DNA of 64,000 bases from Vreelandella neptunia (GCF_022489065.1 NZ_JAKVTW010000011.1:83951-147950); one strand, 5' to 3'; shown: positions 1-9,787, counted from the first letter of the stretch. Translations and numbers: made by a program. The notes: generated by a model from the letters alone, not told the origin.

Positions 1-1
1 G

Positions 2-1288
2 GGGCAGGGCTTTATCTACTATCGCCACCATCACGGTATGGTGCGTGGCAGTGAAGAGAGCTTTTTCCGCGACTGCGTGTTTGAACAGCCCCTCCGCTTG
101 ATGGTGAAACAGGGCTATCTCGCCGAGCCCAAGCGCTTGGATATGGCTATTGAGGGCTACGACTTCTCAGCGCTACGGCCGTCAACGAGCGGCCTGTTTC
201 AGGAGGAGGAGCTTAACCGCGTGGTAGCGGGCAGCCGTGCTACGCCGGGCATCATCGGGCAAATTATCGAACGCGCTCACGACCGCCAGGGCGTGATGAT
301 TTTTGCCGCCACTGTGGCCCACGCTGAAGAGATCATGGGCTACTTGCCCAAGGCAGAGGCTGCGTTAATTACCGGTGCAACGCCTTCCCAGGAGCGCACA
401 GCGCTGATCGATGCCTTTAAAGCGCGGCAGCTTAAATACCTAGTTAACGTGGCGGTGCTGACCACTGGTTTCGATGCGCCCCACGTAGATTTGATCGCTA
501 TTTTGCGGCCTACCGAATCGGTGAGCCTCTATCAGCAGATGGTGGGCAGAGGGCTGCGCCTATCGCCGGGGAAAAACGACTGTCTGATTCTGGATTATGC
601 CGGTAACCCCTGGGATCTCTTTGCGCCGGAAGTGGGCGAACCAAAGCCGGATAGCGACAGCGAACCGGTGCAAGTGGAATGCCCCGCCTGCGGTCATGCC
701 AATCTTTACTGGGGCAAGCGCGACGGCGATCTAGTCATTGAGCACTTTGGACGCCGGTGCCAAGGACTGATTGAAGATGATGAAGGAAAGCGGCGCCAGT
801 GTGAGTTTCGGTTCCGTTTTAAAGTTTGCGAGGCGTGTGGCGCCGAGAACGATATCGCCGCCCGCCGCTGCCATGGCTGCGACAAACTGTTGGTGGACGC
901 GGATGACAAGCTCAAAGATGCCCTTAAGCTGAAAGATGCCAAAGTGTTGCGCGTAAGCGGTATGCAACTAGAAGCAACCACCAATGGTCGTGGTCTGCCG
1001 CGCTTAAAAGTCACCTATCATGACGAAGATGGCACCCATCTCTCTGAGTGGTACGCGCTGGAAACCCCCGCTCAACGGCGCGCCTTCTATGCTGCCTTTC
1101 TGCGCTATCACCTGCGTGCACCAGGGGGTAAATGGCAGCCGCTAAGCGCCGAGGAGGTCGTCGCCGAGCAGCGTCGGCTGCGCCATCCTGATTTTGTCGT
1201 AGGCCGCAAAGTGGGGCGCCATTTCCAAATCCGAGACAAGCTGTTTGATTACGCTGGCCGCTACCGCAAAGCAGTGGAGGCGGGGTAG
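2..1288 (+). CDS. radD: RadD/YejH-type DNA repair helicase, C-terminal part
   Basis: The reading frame is open from base 2, so the N-terminal half (Walker A and B) lies outside the window; 428 codons remain. The visible part holds the helicase C-lobe: [14 protein letters not shown], then [13 protein letters not shown] (motif VI) and LDYAGN. A Cys-rich zinc region follows (CPACGHAN near residue 226, then [13 protein letters not shown] and CHGCDKLL), a pattern known from E. coli RadD/YejH, an SF2 helicase linked to RecA-dependent repair. The C-terminal tail carries no motif I recognise. The ATG at 38 is internal and is not the start. The stop is followed by a 100-base gap to scpA. Confidence 0.85.
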   Translation, partial: GQGFIYYRHHHGMVRGSEESFFRDCVFEQPLRLMVKQGYLAEPKRLDMAIEGYDFSALRPSTSGLFQEEELNRVVAGSRATPGIIGQIIERAHDRQGVMIFAATVAHAEEIMGYLPKAEAALITGATPSQERTALIDAFKARQLKYLVNVAVLTTGFDAPHVDLIAILRPTESVSLYQQMVGRGLRLSPGKNDCLILDYAGNPWDLFAPEVGEPKPDSDSEPVQVECPACGHANLYWGKRDGDLVIEHFGRRCQGLIEDDEGKRRQCEFRFRFKVCEACGAENDIAARRCHGCDKLLVDADDKLKDALKLKDAKVLRVSGMQLEATTNGRGLPRLKVTYHDEDGTHLSEWYALETPAQRRAFYAAFLRYHLRAPGGKWQPLSAEEVVAEQRRLRHPDFVVGRKVGRHFQIRDKLFDYAGRYRKAVEAG

Positions 1289-1388
1289 TACGCTTGTGCT
1301 GACTTTCTAATAGAGCGACGCGAATGCTGATGACTTTGCTAAACTGTTCGCTTGTGCCGATTCCCATTTCTCAAGAGAGCCGACCCGC

Positions 1389-2339
1389 GTGAGCGAGACG
1401 CCAAGCGCTACTGTTGATTTAGAAACACCTGATTCCGAGCCCGCTGATCCAGTGGCGGTTTCGTTTGGGCGTCTGTTTAATGAGCAGATTACGGAAATGC
1501 CGGAGGATTTGTATATTCCTCCCGAGGCACTACGCGTCTTTCTGGAGACCTTTGAAGGCCCCCTGGATTTACTGCTATACCTGATTCGGCGTCAGAACCT
1601 GGATATCCTGACCATCAATGTGGCCACTATCACCCACCAGTACATCGAATACGTGGAGCTGATGAAGGCCATGGAGATTGAGCTGGCGGGGGAATACCTG
1701 TTGATGGCCGCCATGCTCGCTGAGATCAAGTCGCGCACGCTGTTGCCGCGCCCGCCGAAAGCAGAGGGCGACGATGAGGAGGATCCTCGCGCAGAGCTTA
1801 TCCGACGCCTCCAGGAGTACGAACGCCTCAAAGAGGCAGCCGAGACCCTGGATACGCTGCCGCGCATGGGGCGTGACTGGTTCAGCGTGCAGGCGGGTTT
1901 ACCTCCACTGGAATCACGCGTGATTCATCCTGAGGTAGAGCTGGACGAGCTGCTCAGCGCGCTCTCCGATATCCTCAAGCGCGCCGAGCTGGTGCAGGCC
2001 CACCAGATTAGTCGTGAGGTGCTATCTACCCGCGAGCGCATGCTCAAGATTATGGAGCAGCTAAGCGTTGATGACGCGCATCAGCGCTATACCCCCTTTG
2101 AAGCGCTGTTCACCCTAGAAGAAGGGCGGGCTGGCGTGGTCGTGACCTTTATGGCAATTTTAGAGCTGGCCAAAGAAGCCATGATTGAAATTGTTCAGAA
2201 TGCACCGCTTTCGCCGATTCACGTACGTGCTCGTCGTGCCGCCCTGGCCGATGACGAGGAAGGAGCTTTTGAGGAGGGCGAGATAGAAGATGATGCCTAT
2301 GGCGAGTCCGCTTTTGAGCCTGGAGAGGAGACGCCATGA
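1389..2339 (+). CDS. scpA: Segregation and condensation protein A
   Basis: ScpA is the kleisin subunit that bridges SMC heads during chromosome compaction and segregation. The protein (316 aa, GTG start) has the kleisin N-terminal signature FEGPLDLLLYLIRRQNLDI near residues 55-75 and the AEIKSRTLLPRP segment after it. It is longer than the usual 250-280 aa, because of an N-terminal acidic extension of about 50 residues and a Glu-rich C-terminal tail; both suit a halophile. Its TGA overlaps the scpB ATG by 4 bases (ATGA), so the two are translationally coupled. ScpAB usually partners SMC, but many gammaproteobacteria with MukBEF keep ScpAB too; the partner cannot be told from here. Confidence 0.93.
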   Translation: MSETPSATVDLETPDSEPADPVAVSFGRLFNEQITEMPEDLYIPPEALRVFLETFEGPLDLLLYLIRRQNLDILTINVATITHQYIEYVELMKAMEIELAGEYLLMAAMLAEIKSRTLLPRPPKAEGDDEEDPRAELIRRLQEYERLKEAAETLDTLPRMGRDWFSVQAGLPPLESRVIHPEVELDELLSALSDILKRAELVQAHQISREVLSTRERMLKIMEQLSVDDAHQRYTPFEALFTLEEGRAGVVVTFMAILELAKEAMIEIVQNAPLSPIHVRARRAALADDEEGAFEEGEIEDDAYGESAFEPGEETP

Positions 2340-3187
2340 GTAACGCCGCCAACGCGTTAAATGACACTGTTTTAGATGACATTATTGAAGCAGCGCTCCT
2401 GGCCGCTGGCGAACCCTTGCCCCTTGAGCGCTTGGAAACTCTTTTTCTGGAAGGCGAATGCCCAACGCGCAAGGAGTTCCGTGATGTACTTGAGCGCTTA
2501 CAGCTGCGCCATTCGGCTGGGGCGCTAGAGTTATTGGAAACGATCTCAGGCTATCAGCTACGCATTCGCCCGCGTCTATCGCAATGGGTCTCGCGGCTAT
2601 GGGATGAGCGCCCCCAGCGCTACTCTCGGGCGCTGCTGGAAACGCTGGCCTTGATTGCTTACCGTCAACCGGTCACCCGAGGCGATATTGAAGAGGTACG
2701 TGGGGTCAGCGTGAGTAGCTCGATTATGCGTACTCTGGCGGAACGTGGCTGGATTCGCGTAGTCGGTCATCGTGATGTGCCCGGTCGACCGGCGGTGTAC
2801 GCCACTACGCGCAGCTTTTTAGACGATTTTGGTTTAAAAACCCTCGATGCGTTGCCGCCGATGCACACCCTGGCGAGCTGGGACGAAAGCGAAATACCTG
2901 AAGACACGGGCATGACGAACGATGCTGGCATTCAGGGAGTCAATGATCCCGATTCAGACCATGAAGCACTGGACGAAACGGATAAAACGGTGCAGGATGC
3001 GCCTCCCCAGAAAGATGAGATAACGTCGGCTGACATTGCCGATACGCACGCCGAGACGGCGTTAACCCAGCCGCTGAGCTTTGCTGATCTACAGGCACGG
3101 CTAGCGGCACGTGCCAAGCGCCAACAAGATGAGCGCGAGGGCACGCAGACTAACGATGTGAGGTCAGACGACCATGAATCAGAGTAA
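2336..3187 (+). CDS. scpB: Segregation and condensation protein B
   Basis: ScpB dimerises and binds the ScpA kleisin through tandem winged helices. The 283-aa product shows the family core: [17 protein letters not shown] at the N-terminus, then [29 protein letters not shown] and [22 protein letters not shown] near residues 100-165. The last 100 residues are acidic, low in complexity and not conserved in the family, unlike shorter ScpB proteins (about 190 aa). It overlaps scpA by 4 bases and the next gene, rluB, by 14 bases, so scpA-scpB-rluB form one coupled operon, a common gammaproteobacterial order. Confidence 0.93.
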   Translation: MSNAANALNDTVLDDIIEAALLAAGEPLPLERLETLFLEGECPTRKEFRDVLERLQLRHSAGALELLETISGYQLRIRPRLSQWVSRLWDERPQRYSRALLETLALIAYRQPVTRGDIEEVRGVSVSSSIMRTLAERGWIRVVGHRDVPGRPAVYATTRSFLDDFGLKTLDALPPMHTLASWDESEIPEDTGMTNDAGIQGVNDPDSDHEALDETDKTVQDAPPQKDEITSADIADTHAETALTQPLSFADLQARLAARAKRQQDEREGTQTNDVRSDDHESE

Positions 3188-4049
3188 TACCACTACGCCC
3201 CCTACCAGCGAAAAGCTGCAAAAAGTCTTGGCCCGTGCCGGTCTTGGCTCGCGGCGTGAGATGGAAACAGCCATTTCCGCCGGACGCGTTAAAGTGAATA
3301 GCCAGGTAGCCAAGCTGGGCGATCGCGTTGAAGCACGAGACAAGGTCAGTTTCGATGACCGTCCGGTATCACTGCGCCCGGAAGAGGAAGTGCCGCGTCG
3401 GGTGATTATGTACAACAAGCCGGAAGGCGAGTTGTGCACGCGCAAAGACCCAGAAGGTCGGCGCACCGTATTTGAACGCTTGCCGCGCTTGAAAGGTGAG
3501 CGCTGGATTGCCATTGGCCGTCTGGATATCAACACCAGCGGTTTGCTGCTGTTTACCACGGATGGCGAGTTGGCCAACCGTTTGATGCACCCCTCCACCC
3601 AGGTGGAGCGTGAGTACGCCGTTCGCGTGATGGGTGAAGTGAAGCGCGAGCATATCTTGGCCATGGTCGATGGCGTGATGCTGGAAGATGGCCCGGCACG
3701 CTTTACGGACGTGCAGGAGTTTGGTGGCGAGGGCATTAATACCTGGTTTCACGTGGTGATTTTAGAAGGTCGCAACCGCGAAGTGCGTCGTCTTTGGGAG
3801 TCACAAGCGCTCACCGTTAGTCGCCTAAAACGTGTACGCTACGGCAATATCTTCCTGGATAAGCGGGCAAAAGCAGGCGAATGGGTCGAGCTTACTCAGG
3901 ATGAAGTGGATGACTTGGCCACGCTGGCTAACTTAGAAACCCGTAAAGTGCCCGCGCTGACGCCCGATGAGAAGAACCGTTGGAACCGCGATAAACATAA
4001 GCGCAAGCCGGTTCAGGCAATGCGTAAACCGAAAAGCAAAGCTCGCTAA
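3174..4049 (+). CDS. rluB: 23S rRNA pseudouridine(2605) synthase RluB
   Basis: RluB isomerises U2605 of 23S rRNA to pseudouridine. The protein (291 aa) begins with an S4 RNA-binding domain ([22 protein letters not shown], residues 13-35). It continues with the RsuA-family catalytic motif [14 protein letters not shown], whose nucleophile is Asp118, and ends with a Lys/Arg-rich basic tail typical of Rlu[16 protein letters not shown] is the second RsuA-family signature. It is the last gene of the scpAB operon and overlaps scpB by 14 bases. RluE/RluF or RsuA are alternatives, but the basic tail and the operon favour RluB. Confidence 0.9.
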   Translation: MNQSNTTTPPTSEKLQKVLARAGLGSRREMETAISAGRVKVNSQVAKLGDRVEARDKVSFDDRPVSLRPEEEVPRRVIMYNKPEGELCTRKDPEGRRTVFERLPRLKGERWIAIGRLDINTSGLLLFTTDGELANRLMHPSTQVEREYAVRVMGEVKREHILAMVDGVMLEDGPARFTDVQEFGGEGINTWFHVVILEGRNREVRRLWESQALTVSRLKRVRYGNIFLDKRAKAGEWVELTQDEVDDLATLANLETRKVPALTPDEKNRWNRDKHKRKPVQAMRKPKSKAR

Positions 4050-4110
4050 GCGCGTCTTTGATAGCTCCGTGTCGAACGGCATGGAGACGTGAAGTCAGTC
4101 GTTAAATAAG

Positions 4111-4147
4111 CGTGTCTGACTCTGTTTAAATGAGTAAGTCAGGCACG
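4111..4147 (+). terminator. Possible stem-loop terminator after rluB
   Basis: CGTGTCTGACT and AGTCAGGCACG form an 11-bp stem with one G-T pair around a 15-base loop. The sequence after it is only moderately T-rich (TTTGTGG), so termination may be weak or the hairpin may be Rho-associated. Confidence 0.35.
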
Positions 4148-4230
4148 TTTGTGGTTCATTTCTACTATCCGAGGCTAAAAAGCACTTGCTATCAAAGCAG
4201 TGTAAGCGTAGGATATGCATCCGTTCAGGC

Positions 4231-4306
4231 GGGTCGTTAGCTCAGTTGGTAGAGCAGTTGACTTTTAATCAATTGGTCGCAGGTTCGAATCCTGCACGAC
4301 CCACCA
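4231..4306 (+). tRNA. tRNA-Lys (anticodon TTT), copy 1
   Basis: The 76-base cloverleaf begins GGGTCGTTAGCTCAGTTGG and has anticodon loop CTTTTAA with TTT as anticodon. The T loop reads GGTTCGAATCC and the acceptor stem GGGTCG/CGACCC closes it. CCA is encoded in the gene. It is identical to copy 2 located 88 bases downstream and is probably co-transcribed with it. Confidence 0.97.
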
Positions 4307-4394
4307 TCGAAGCCTTTGTTTTTACGATATGTTTGAACAGCAAGTGGCGTCGGGTGGTTATGAACGAAGATAGTATGATGTAGCAGCGCAATTT

Positions 4395-4470
4395 GGGTCG
4401 TTAGCTCAGTTGGTAGAGCAGTTGACTTTTAATCAATTGGTCGCAGGTTCGAATCCTGCACGACCCACCA
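4395..4470 (+). tRNA. tRNA-Lys (anticodon TTT), copy 2
   Basis: The sequence is base-for-base identical over 76 bases to the upstream copy, including the encoded CCA. A strong terminator starts 7 bases after it, so the two tRNAs form a short transcription unit. Confidence 0.97.
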
Positions 4471-4477
4471 AATTCAA

Positions 4478-4510
4478 CGCCCCTGGCAGCTAGCTGCCAG
4501 GGGCGTTTTG
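4478..4510 (+). terminator. Rho-independent terminator of the tRNA-Lys unit
   Basis: CGCCCCTGGCAGCT is followed directly by its perfect complement AGCTGCCAGGGGCG and then GTTTTG. This is a 14-bp GC-rich inverted repeat whose central bases form the loop, with a T run after it. Confidence 0.9.
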
Positions 4511-4742
4511 CTATGCGCTGATAAGAGACTCGCTTGAGCAGTGGGCCCTAGTGACAATCTGTTTGCAGCGGGCAGCTATTTCCCACCACAATGGTCTAGA
4601 ATAGATTTTAGACGACGGGTCACCGCGAGAGACGCAGCGGCCCGTCGCGCACGCGAGTGACATAGGTGTAAAAGTAGCTGCGAAACAGTGCTTGCCTGTG
4701 CCTCGACCCAGTGTTTAGCAGGGGGATTCCCTGTTCGTCACA

Positions 4743-5783
4743 GTGGTAGACACAATGACTATTATGACTACTCAAGCCGAGCTCAGTACTCCGCTACCCG
4801 TTGCGTATTGCCCGACCCGTATTCCGGCGGAAGATCTGGCGCGGGTCGAAGAAATTAAACGGCTATTGAAAGCCCATAACGCCGTTTTGGTAGCGCACTA
4901 CTACACCGATGACGCGATCCAGCAGCTTGCCGAAGAGACCGGCGGCTGTGTCGCTGACTCGCTGGAGATGGCACGCTTTGGTGCCCGCCACGAGGCCACA
5001 ACGCTGGTTGTTGCCGGTGTACGTTTTATGGGCGAAACCGCCAAAATCCTATCGCCTGAAAAGCGCGTGCTCATGCCCACCCTTGAAGCAACCTGTTCGT
5101 TGGATATTGGTTGTCCTATCGACGAGTTCAGTGCTTTCTGCGATGCCCATCCTGACCGCACCGTGGTGGTGTATGCCAATACGTCTGCGGCGGTTAAGGC
5201 GCGGGCTGACTGGGTGGTGACTTCGTCGATTGCGGTTGAGGTGATTGAGCACCTGCAGGCCAAGGGTGAGAAAATTCTCTGGGCGCCCGATAAACATTTG
5301 GGCGGCTATATTCAGAACAAAACCGGCGCCGATATGTTGATGTGGGACGGCGCCTGTATCGTCCATGAAGAGTTCAAGGCCAAAGGCGTTGAAGACCTTA
5401 AACGAATCTACCCCGATGCAGCGGTACTGGTGCATCCCGAGTCGCCTGAACCGGTCGTCAGGCTTGCGGATGTAGCTGGCTCCACCTCCCAGTTGATTAA
5501 AGCGGCAAAAGAGCTGCCCAACGATAAGCTGATTGTGGCAACTGACCGAGGCATCTTTTTCAAGATGCAGCAGGCGGTGCCCCATAAAACCCTATTTGAA
5601 GCGCCCACCGCCGGTAACGGCGCTACCTGTCGCAGCTGCGCGCACTGCCCCTGGATGGCCATGAATGCGCTGGATAACCTGGCGGGTGCATTGCGCGAGG
5701 GGAGTGGTGAGATCCAGGTCGATGAGCCGATGCGTTTGAAGGCCTTGATGCCGCTGGAGCGAATGCTTAATTTCAACGCATAG
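4743..5783 (+). CDS. nadA: Quinolinate synthase A
   Basis: NadA condenses iminoaspartate with dihydroxyacetone phosphate to quinolinate, the first committed product of de novo NAD synthesis. It uses a [4Fe-4S] cluster. The 346-aa frame shows [50 protein letters not shown] and the C-terminal [13 protein letters not shown] motif; these supply the cluster cysteines. The start is uncertain: GTG 4743, ATG 4755 and ATG 4764 are all in frame, and the best purine run (GGGGGA at 4721) is somewhat far upstream. nadC, the next enzyme of the pathway, is 8 kb away on the other strand. Confidence 0.95.
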   Translation: MVDTMTIMTTQAELSTPLPVAYCPTRIPAEDLARVEEIKRLLKAHNAVLVAHYYTDDAIQQLAEETGGCVADSLEMARFGARHEATTLVVAGVRFMGETAKILSPEKRVLMPTLEATCSLDIGCPIDEFSAFCDAHPDRTVVVYANTSAAVKARADWVVTSSIAVEVIEHLQAKGEKILWAPDKHLGGYIQNKTGADMLMWDGACIVHEEFKAKGVEDLKRIYPDAAVLVHPESPEPVVRLADVAGSTSQLIKAAKELPNDKLIVATDRGIFFKMQQAVPHKTLFEAPTAGNGATCRSCAHCPWMAMNALDNLAGALREGSGEIQVDEPMRLKALMPLERMLNFNA

Positions 5784-5800
5784 CGAGAAAAGATTAACCG

Positions 5801-5890
5801 AAGGTCATTGCGAACGAAGTGAAGCAATCTCGGGGTTATTGCCACCGCTGGTTAAGATTGCCGCGTCGCTGCGCTCCTCGCAATGACCTA
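5801..5890. repeat. REP-like imperfect palindrome
   Basis: AGGTCATTGCGA (5802-5813) is mirrored by TCGCAATGACCT (5878-5889). The inner parts GAAGCAATCT and AGATTGC also pair, giving a 90-base hairpin-forming element between the 3' ends of two convergent genes. GTCATTGCGAGGAGC-type elements are a known dispersed intergenic repeat in many bacteria; only this copy is in the window. Confidence 0.7.
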
Positions 5891-5923
5891 GGTTTAGTTG
5901 ACCTAGATTTAATTGGCATAGAT

Positions 5924-7387
5924 TTAGTTAAAATCTTCCAGCGCTTCGCGGTACTCAATAAACGCCTCGCGGCGCTGCTCAATTCTTGCTACTACCTGCA
6001 GATCACTTTCGCGCTCCGCCGCATCCCTTGCAATGGAGAGCTGGCGAATGCCGCGGTCTACCCGCCCCGTTAGCTGAAGATGCTCTGCTCTCGCTAAATG
6101 CCCCCAACCATCATGCCCGCTGCGTCCAGCCGCCTCGGCGAGCAGGTTAAAACCTTGTGGGTTTTCTGGATGTTGAGACGTTACGTCGCGCAGCAGGTTG
6201 TAAGCAGCTTCAGGGTCGCGCTGTAGCTGTGCTTCAGCCAGTATCAGTTGAGCAGGAAGGTAGTTAGGCATAAAACGCAGCAGTCGCTGGCTGCGCTGGA
6301 TGGCCTCATCGTACTGGCCAGCCTCTAAGGCGACGCTCGCCGCAGAAGCGGGTAGCATAGCGAAGTCAGGCTGCTGGCTGGCAAGCTGATCCAGGCGTTG
6401 TAAGGCGCTACTCGTCTGGCCGTTGCGGGCAGCGATCAACGCATCTAGGTAGCTCTGGGCAACTTCATCCGCGCCTTCACGGGCAAGGCGTGACGCCGCT
6501 TGCTGAGGAGTGTTGGCGTGAATGCTCAGCAGTGCCCGGGCGCGCATCATGTCGTAAAGAGTGTCGCTGGTGTATGCATCGGCGACATTCAGCTGGGCAG
6601 CGCGATCCTGAGCGGCGCTTAAGCGGCTATCAGTGACCGGGTGTGTGAGTAGGAACTCGGGTGGCGTATCGCCCTGCAGGCGGGCCATACGCTGCATGGC
6701 TGCGAACATGCGCACCATGGCTTCCGGGTCATAGCCCGCGTCGGCCATTGCCTGCAGGCCAATATTGTCGGCTTCCTGTTCGAATAGGCGCGAATAGCTG
6801 AGCTGATCCTGGATCAGCGCTGCCTGGGAGCCCATGGCGGCCGCCATGCCAACGTCGCCGCCGCCGCTTGCCGCGATCAGCATGCCGGCCAGCATAGCAG
6901 CCATGGCGGGCAGTTGGGTTTGCGATGCGCGGGCGCTGCCCCTGGCGTAGTGGCGTTGGGAGAGATGGCCCAGCTCATGGGCTATCACCGATACAAAAGC
7001 GCCCTCATCCTCGGCAAACGCGAAGAGTCCCGAGTTAATGCCTACCACGCCACCAGGCACGGCAAAAGCGTTGAGCGATGGATTATCGACCATGACGGCG
7101 GTTGTCCGTAAGCCGTTAATCTGGCTATAGGGCGCAAGCCTAGCAATAAGGCTTTCCAGGTAATCACTTACAATGGGATCTTGCCACTGCGGTGCCTGCG
7201 CTCGAAATTGACGCAGCCATGCTCGACCCAGGCGGTACTCTTCGTTGCTGACAGAGGTAGAGGCTGCGCCCAGACTAGGCAGACCGTAATCGTTGATAGC
7301 GGCGCTTTGTGGGCTGAAAAGCAGGCTGCCGCAGGCGCAAGCGAACGCGCATATCCAGCTAGGGTAAGCGGTACGAAAGGTCGGCAT
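5924..7387 (-). CDS. bepA: Periplasmic M48 metalloprotease with TPR region, BepA-like
   Basis: BepA is a periplasmic zinc protease and chaperone that supervises outer-membrane proteins such as LptD. The 487-aa protein has an N-terminal signal region (about residues 1-29, hydrophobic with Cys/Ala) and GGVVGINSGLFAF. The zinc motif HELGHLSQRH follows, and the downstream glutamate lies in RLFEQEADNIGLQAMADAGYDP. The C-terminal half is Ala/Leu-rich and helical, as expected for TPRs. The start is supported by GAGGATGCC just before the ATG. It is transcribed toward nadA, with a REP-like repeat between the two stops. Confidence 0.88.
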   Translation of the reverse strand: MPTFRTAYPSWICAFACACGSLLFSPQSAAINDYGLPSLGAASTSVSNEEYRLGRAWLRQFRAQAPQWQDPIVSDYLESLIARLAPYSQINGLRTTAVMVDNPSLNAFAVPGGVVGINSGLFAFAEDEGAFVSVIAHELGHLSQRHYARGSARASQTQLPAMAAMLAGMLIAASGGGDVGMAAAMGSQAALIQDQLSYSRLFEQEADNIGLQAMADAGYDPEAMVRMFAAMQRMARLQGDTPPEFLLTHPVTDSRLSAAQDRAAQLNVADAYTSDTLYDMMRARALLSIHANTPQQAASRLAREGADEVAQSYLDALIAARNGQTSSALQRLDQLASQQPDFAMLPASAASVALEAGQYDEAIQRSQRLLRFMPNYLPAQLILAEAQLQRDPEAAYNLLRDVTSQHPENPQGFNLLAEAAGRSGHDGWGHLARAEHLQLTGRVDRGIRQLSIARDAAERESDLQVVARIEQRREAFIEYREALEDFN

Positions 7388-7545
7388 GGCATCCTCATGA
7401 GTGTTGGTAAAGCGTAGTTGTCACAGTGTGACATTGATAAAGACGGGGAAGTGCCGTTAAATCGATGACCTAGTGAAATCAATCGCTAAAAAGTCAGTTT
7501 ATGCAACAATGCCGTGAATATGCAGGTCATTTTGAGGGAGTGTGT

Positions 7546-7809
7546 ATGTCTGAGCAAACCGAGGGCTTTCAACCCGATACGGTGCTTGATGCTTGTGGTC
7601 TGCATTGCCCGTTGCCACTGCTGAAGGCGAAGCAAGCCTTGGCAGGTTTGGCAGCAGGCCAGTTGCTGGAAGTACGTTCAACGGATGCGGGCTCATGGCG
7701 TGATATGGCCTCGTTTACCGACCAGAGTGCGCATACGCTGGAAGGCCGTGAAAAGCATGATGATGTTTACGTGTACTGGATTCGTAAAGCCGGGGATGCG
7801 CACTCATGA
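7546..7809 (+). CDS. TusA-family sulfurtransferase-like protein
   Basis: TusA-fold proteins carry sulfur on a conserved Cys in a Cys-Pro motif. This 87-aa protein has the signature LDACGLHCPLPLLKAKQAL near residues 15-33. The start is set at ATG 7546, which has GAGGGAG 6 bases upstream; an upstream in-frame ATG at 7501 lacks such a site. It ends in a 4-base overlap with the next gene, an AI-2E/PerM family protein, an association seen in other gammaproteobacteria. The family is broad, and whether it acts in tRNA 2-thiolation or another sulfur relay cannot be told. Confidence 0.85.
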   Translation: MSEQTEGFQPDTVLDACGLHCPLPLLKAKQALAGLAAGQLLEVRSTDAGSWRDMASFTDQSAHTLEGREKHDDVYVYWIRKAGDAHS

Positions 7810-8912
7810 CTCTGCGCACGATTTTAAAAAGCTGGGTTGAGCGCTACTTCTCAGACGAAGAAGCGCTGATTCTGCTGGTGGTGTTAGTGGCGGGCTTCGC
7901 GGCAATTATTTGGTTTGGCCGTATGCTGGCGCCGTTTTTCACTGCGCTGGTGATCTCGTTTCTACTGCAAGGTGTGGTGAGCGCGCTGACTCGGCGTGGC
8001 CTGCCGCATTTGCTGGCCGTTATCTTGGTGTTTTTGGCGTTTATTAGCGTTCTGCTAACCCTGGCCTTTATTCTTATGCCACTGATTTGGAACCAGTTAG
8101 TCGGGCTGGTGCAGGAGACACCGAGGATGTTTGCCAGTGGACAGGGCTGGCTAGACGAACTGCAGGCGCGTTATCCCAATATTATTACGCCGGATCAAAT
8201 GCAGAACTGGATAGGCGTAGCGAGCCGCGAAATCAGCCAGTTAGGGCAGCGTGCCTTAACGCTTTCACTGGCATCGCTAGGCAATATTATGTCGCTGATT
8301 ATCTATCTGGTGTTGGTGCCGATTCTGGTTTTCTTTATGCTCAAGGATCGCGACGTATTAGTCGGCTTCATGCTTTCGCTGCTGCCCCAAAAGCGCACGC
8401 TGCTATCGCGTATTTGGCGTGAGATGGACGACCAGATAGCCAACTATATCCGCGGCAAATTTATTGAAATTATCATCGTGGGTACGGTCGCGTTCTTTAC
8501 CTTTGCCTTCTTTGGCTTGCCTTATACGGCGCTGTTGGCGGTGTTGGTGGGGTTTTCTGTGTTGGTGCCGTATATCGGCGCGGCGGTTGCCACTCTGCCG
8601 GTAGCCGCGGTCGCGGGGTTCCACTTTGGGCTTAGCGAGGAGTTTGTCTATGTGCTGGTGGCTTATGGTGTGATCCAAGCGCTGGATGGCAACGTATTAG
8701 CACCGGTTCTGTTCTCCGAAACCAACAATATCCACCCGGTCTCTATCATTGTGGCGGTGCTGTTCTTCGGCGGGATTTGGGGGTTCTGGGGTATTTTCTT
8801 TGCGATACCCTTGGCAACGCTGCTGAAGGCGTTGATCTACGCCTGGCCGCGAAGTATGCATGAGCGTGAGGAGCGTCGAGGCTTGCAAGCTCCGGCAAAA
8901 GAGTACGAGTAG
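7806..8912 (+). CDS. perM: AI-2E/PerM family membrane protein
   Basis: The protein (368 aa) has about eight hydrophobic segments and the family pattern. A pair of helices comes near residues 20-70, followed by a soluble stretch at about 100-150 (QETPRMFASGQGWLDEL). GLPYTALLAVLVGFSVLVPYIGA and VIQALDGNVLAPVLFSETNNIHPV follow, both typical of the AI-2E/PerM family. The last segment is GGIWGFWGIFFAIPLATLLKAL. Family members are putative permeases or exporters of small molecules or ions; the substrate is not known here. It overlaps the TusA-like gene by 4 bases. Confidence 0.88.
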   Translation: MTLRTILKSWVERYFSDEEALILLVVLVAGFAAIIWFGRMLAPFFTALVISFLLQGVVSALTRRGLPHLLAVILVFLAFISVLLTLAFILMPLIWNQLVGLVQETPRMFASGQGWLDELQARYPNIITPDQMQNWIGVASREISQLGQRALTLSLASLGNIMSLIIYLVLVPILVFFMLKDRDVLVGFMLSLLPQKRTLLSRIWREMDDQIANYIRGKFIEIIIVGTVAFFTFAFFGLPYTALLAVLVGFSVLVPYIGAAVATLPVAAVAGFHFGLSEEFVYVLVAYGVIQALDGNVLAPVLFSETNNIHPVSIIVAVLFFGGIWGFWGIFFAIPLATLLKALIYAWPRSMHEREERRGLQAPAKEYE

Positions 8913-8960
8913 CGCTGAAATATGGCCCGCGCTGGGTATCCTCAGCGCGGGCACGAAGGG

Positions 8961-9437
8961 TTAGCTTGCAGCGTCAAGTTGTTCGGCTGCGGCAAGCACT
9001 TCTTCAACGTGGCCTGTTACCTTTACGCCACGCCACTCTTTTGCCAGCTTGCCCTCTTTATCAATCAAGAACGTGCTTCGCTCGATGCCAAGATGCTCCT
9101 TGCCGTACATTTTCTTGAGTTTGATAACGTCAAAGATCGTGCAGACATTTTCGTCTTTGTCAGAGATCAGCTCAAAATTGAAATCCTGCTTGGCTTTGAA
9201 ATTTTCCTGTGCCCGCAGGCCATCGCGTGAGACGCCAAGAATGACCGTGTTAGCGGCATCGAAGGCGGCTTTGTGGTCACGGAAATCGCCGCCTTCGGTG
9301 GTGCAGCCTGGCGTGCTGGCTTTAGGGTAGAAGTAAACCACGACCTGTTTGCCGCGTAGCTCTGACAGCGTCACGGTGGTATCACCGGTCGCGGGGGCGG
9401 AAAAATCAGCAACGAGTTGACCGATTTCAACAGACAT
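8961..9437 (-). CDS. bcp: Peroxiredoxin, Bcp/PrxQ family
   Basis: A thiol peroxidase that reduces hydroperoxides. The 158-aa protein has the peroxidatic motif YPKASTPGCTTEGGDFRD with Cys45. The usual PrxQ resolving Cys five residues later is Gly here (TEGG). A second Cys sits at 99 (DENVCTIFDVIK), so this is either a PrxQ with its resolving Cys in another helix or a one-Cys type. It stands alone on the minus strand, convergent with perM. Confidence 0.92.
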   Translation of the reverse strand: MSVEIGQLVADFSAPATGDTTVTLSELRGKQVVVYFYPKASTPGCTTEGGDFRDHKAAFDAANTVILGVSRDGLRAQENFKAKQDFNFELISDKDENVCTIFDVIKLKKMYGKEHLGIERSTFLIDKEGKLAKEWRGVKVTGHVEEVLAAAEQLDAAS

Positions 9438-9787
9438 AAGGCATCCTTTTAAGAGTGGGTGTTAATATTGGGCGTTAATGTAGACAGCTAATGTTGTTGG
9501 TTATTGTGGATAGTTATTGTGGATGGTTAATGTTAATTGTTACGCGCGATTACACGTAAGCCAGAGGCCGTTGTCAAAGCTCAAATCAGGCTGGTGACAA
9601 ACTCGCAGCGCTTTACGCTGTACAGGCTGGAATCGCCTGAGTACCATTTGCCCTCTGTGGAGCGCCAGCGGCTTGTTACGAAGTAGCGCGATGGCGACCA
9701 TTTTTGATAAAAACATAGCACGTAAAATACGTAGCACTTAAAACACAGATAGTTGATATCACACTTTGGCTGGTGAGGAATAAACGG
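9438..9787. other. Intergenic region between bcp and dapA
   Basis: This 350-base stretch separates divergent bcp and dapA and must hold both promoters. It contains a direct repeat of GTTATTGTGGAT (9500-9511 and 9513-9524) inside a TTAATGTTAATTGTT-like AT-rich tract. No gene or RNA was recognised. Confidence 0.6.

Noticed and set aside
4186..4383. 65-residue plus-strand frame across the first tRNA-Lys
   Set aside because: It reads straight through the tRNA gene; the translation is an artefact of the tRNA sequence.
4511..4742. Riboswitch upstream of nadA
   Set aside because: GACGGG and CCCGTC can pair, but the layout does not match any NAD-linked riboswitch I know; the evidence is too thin.
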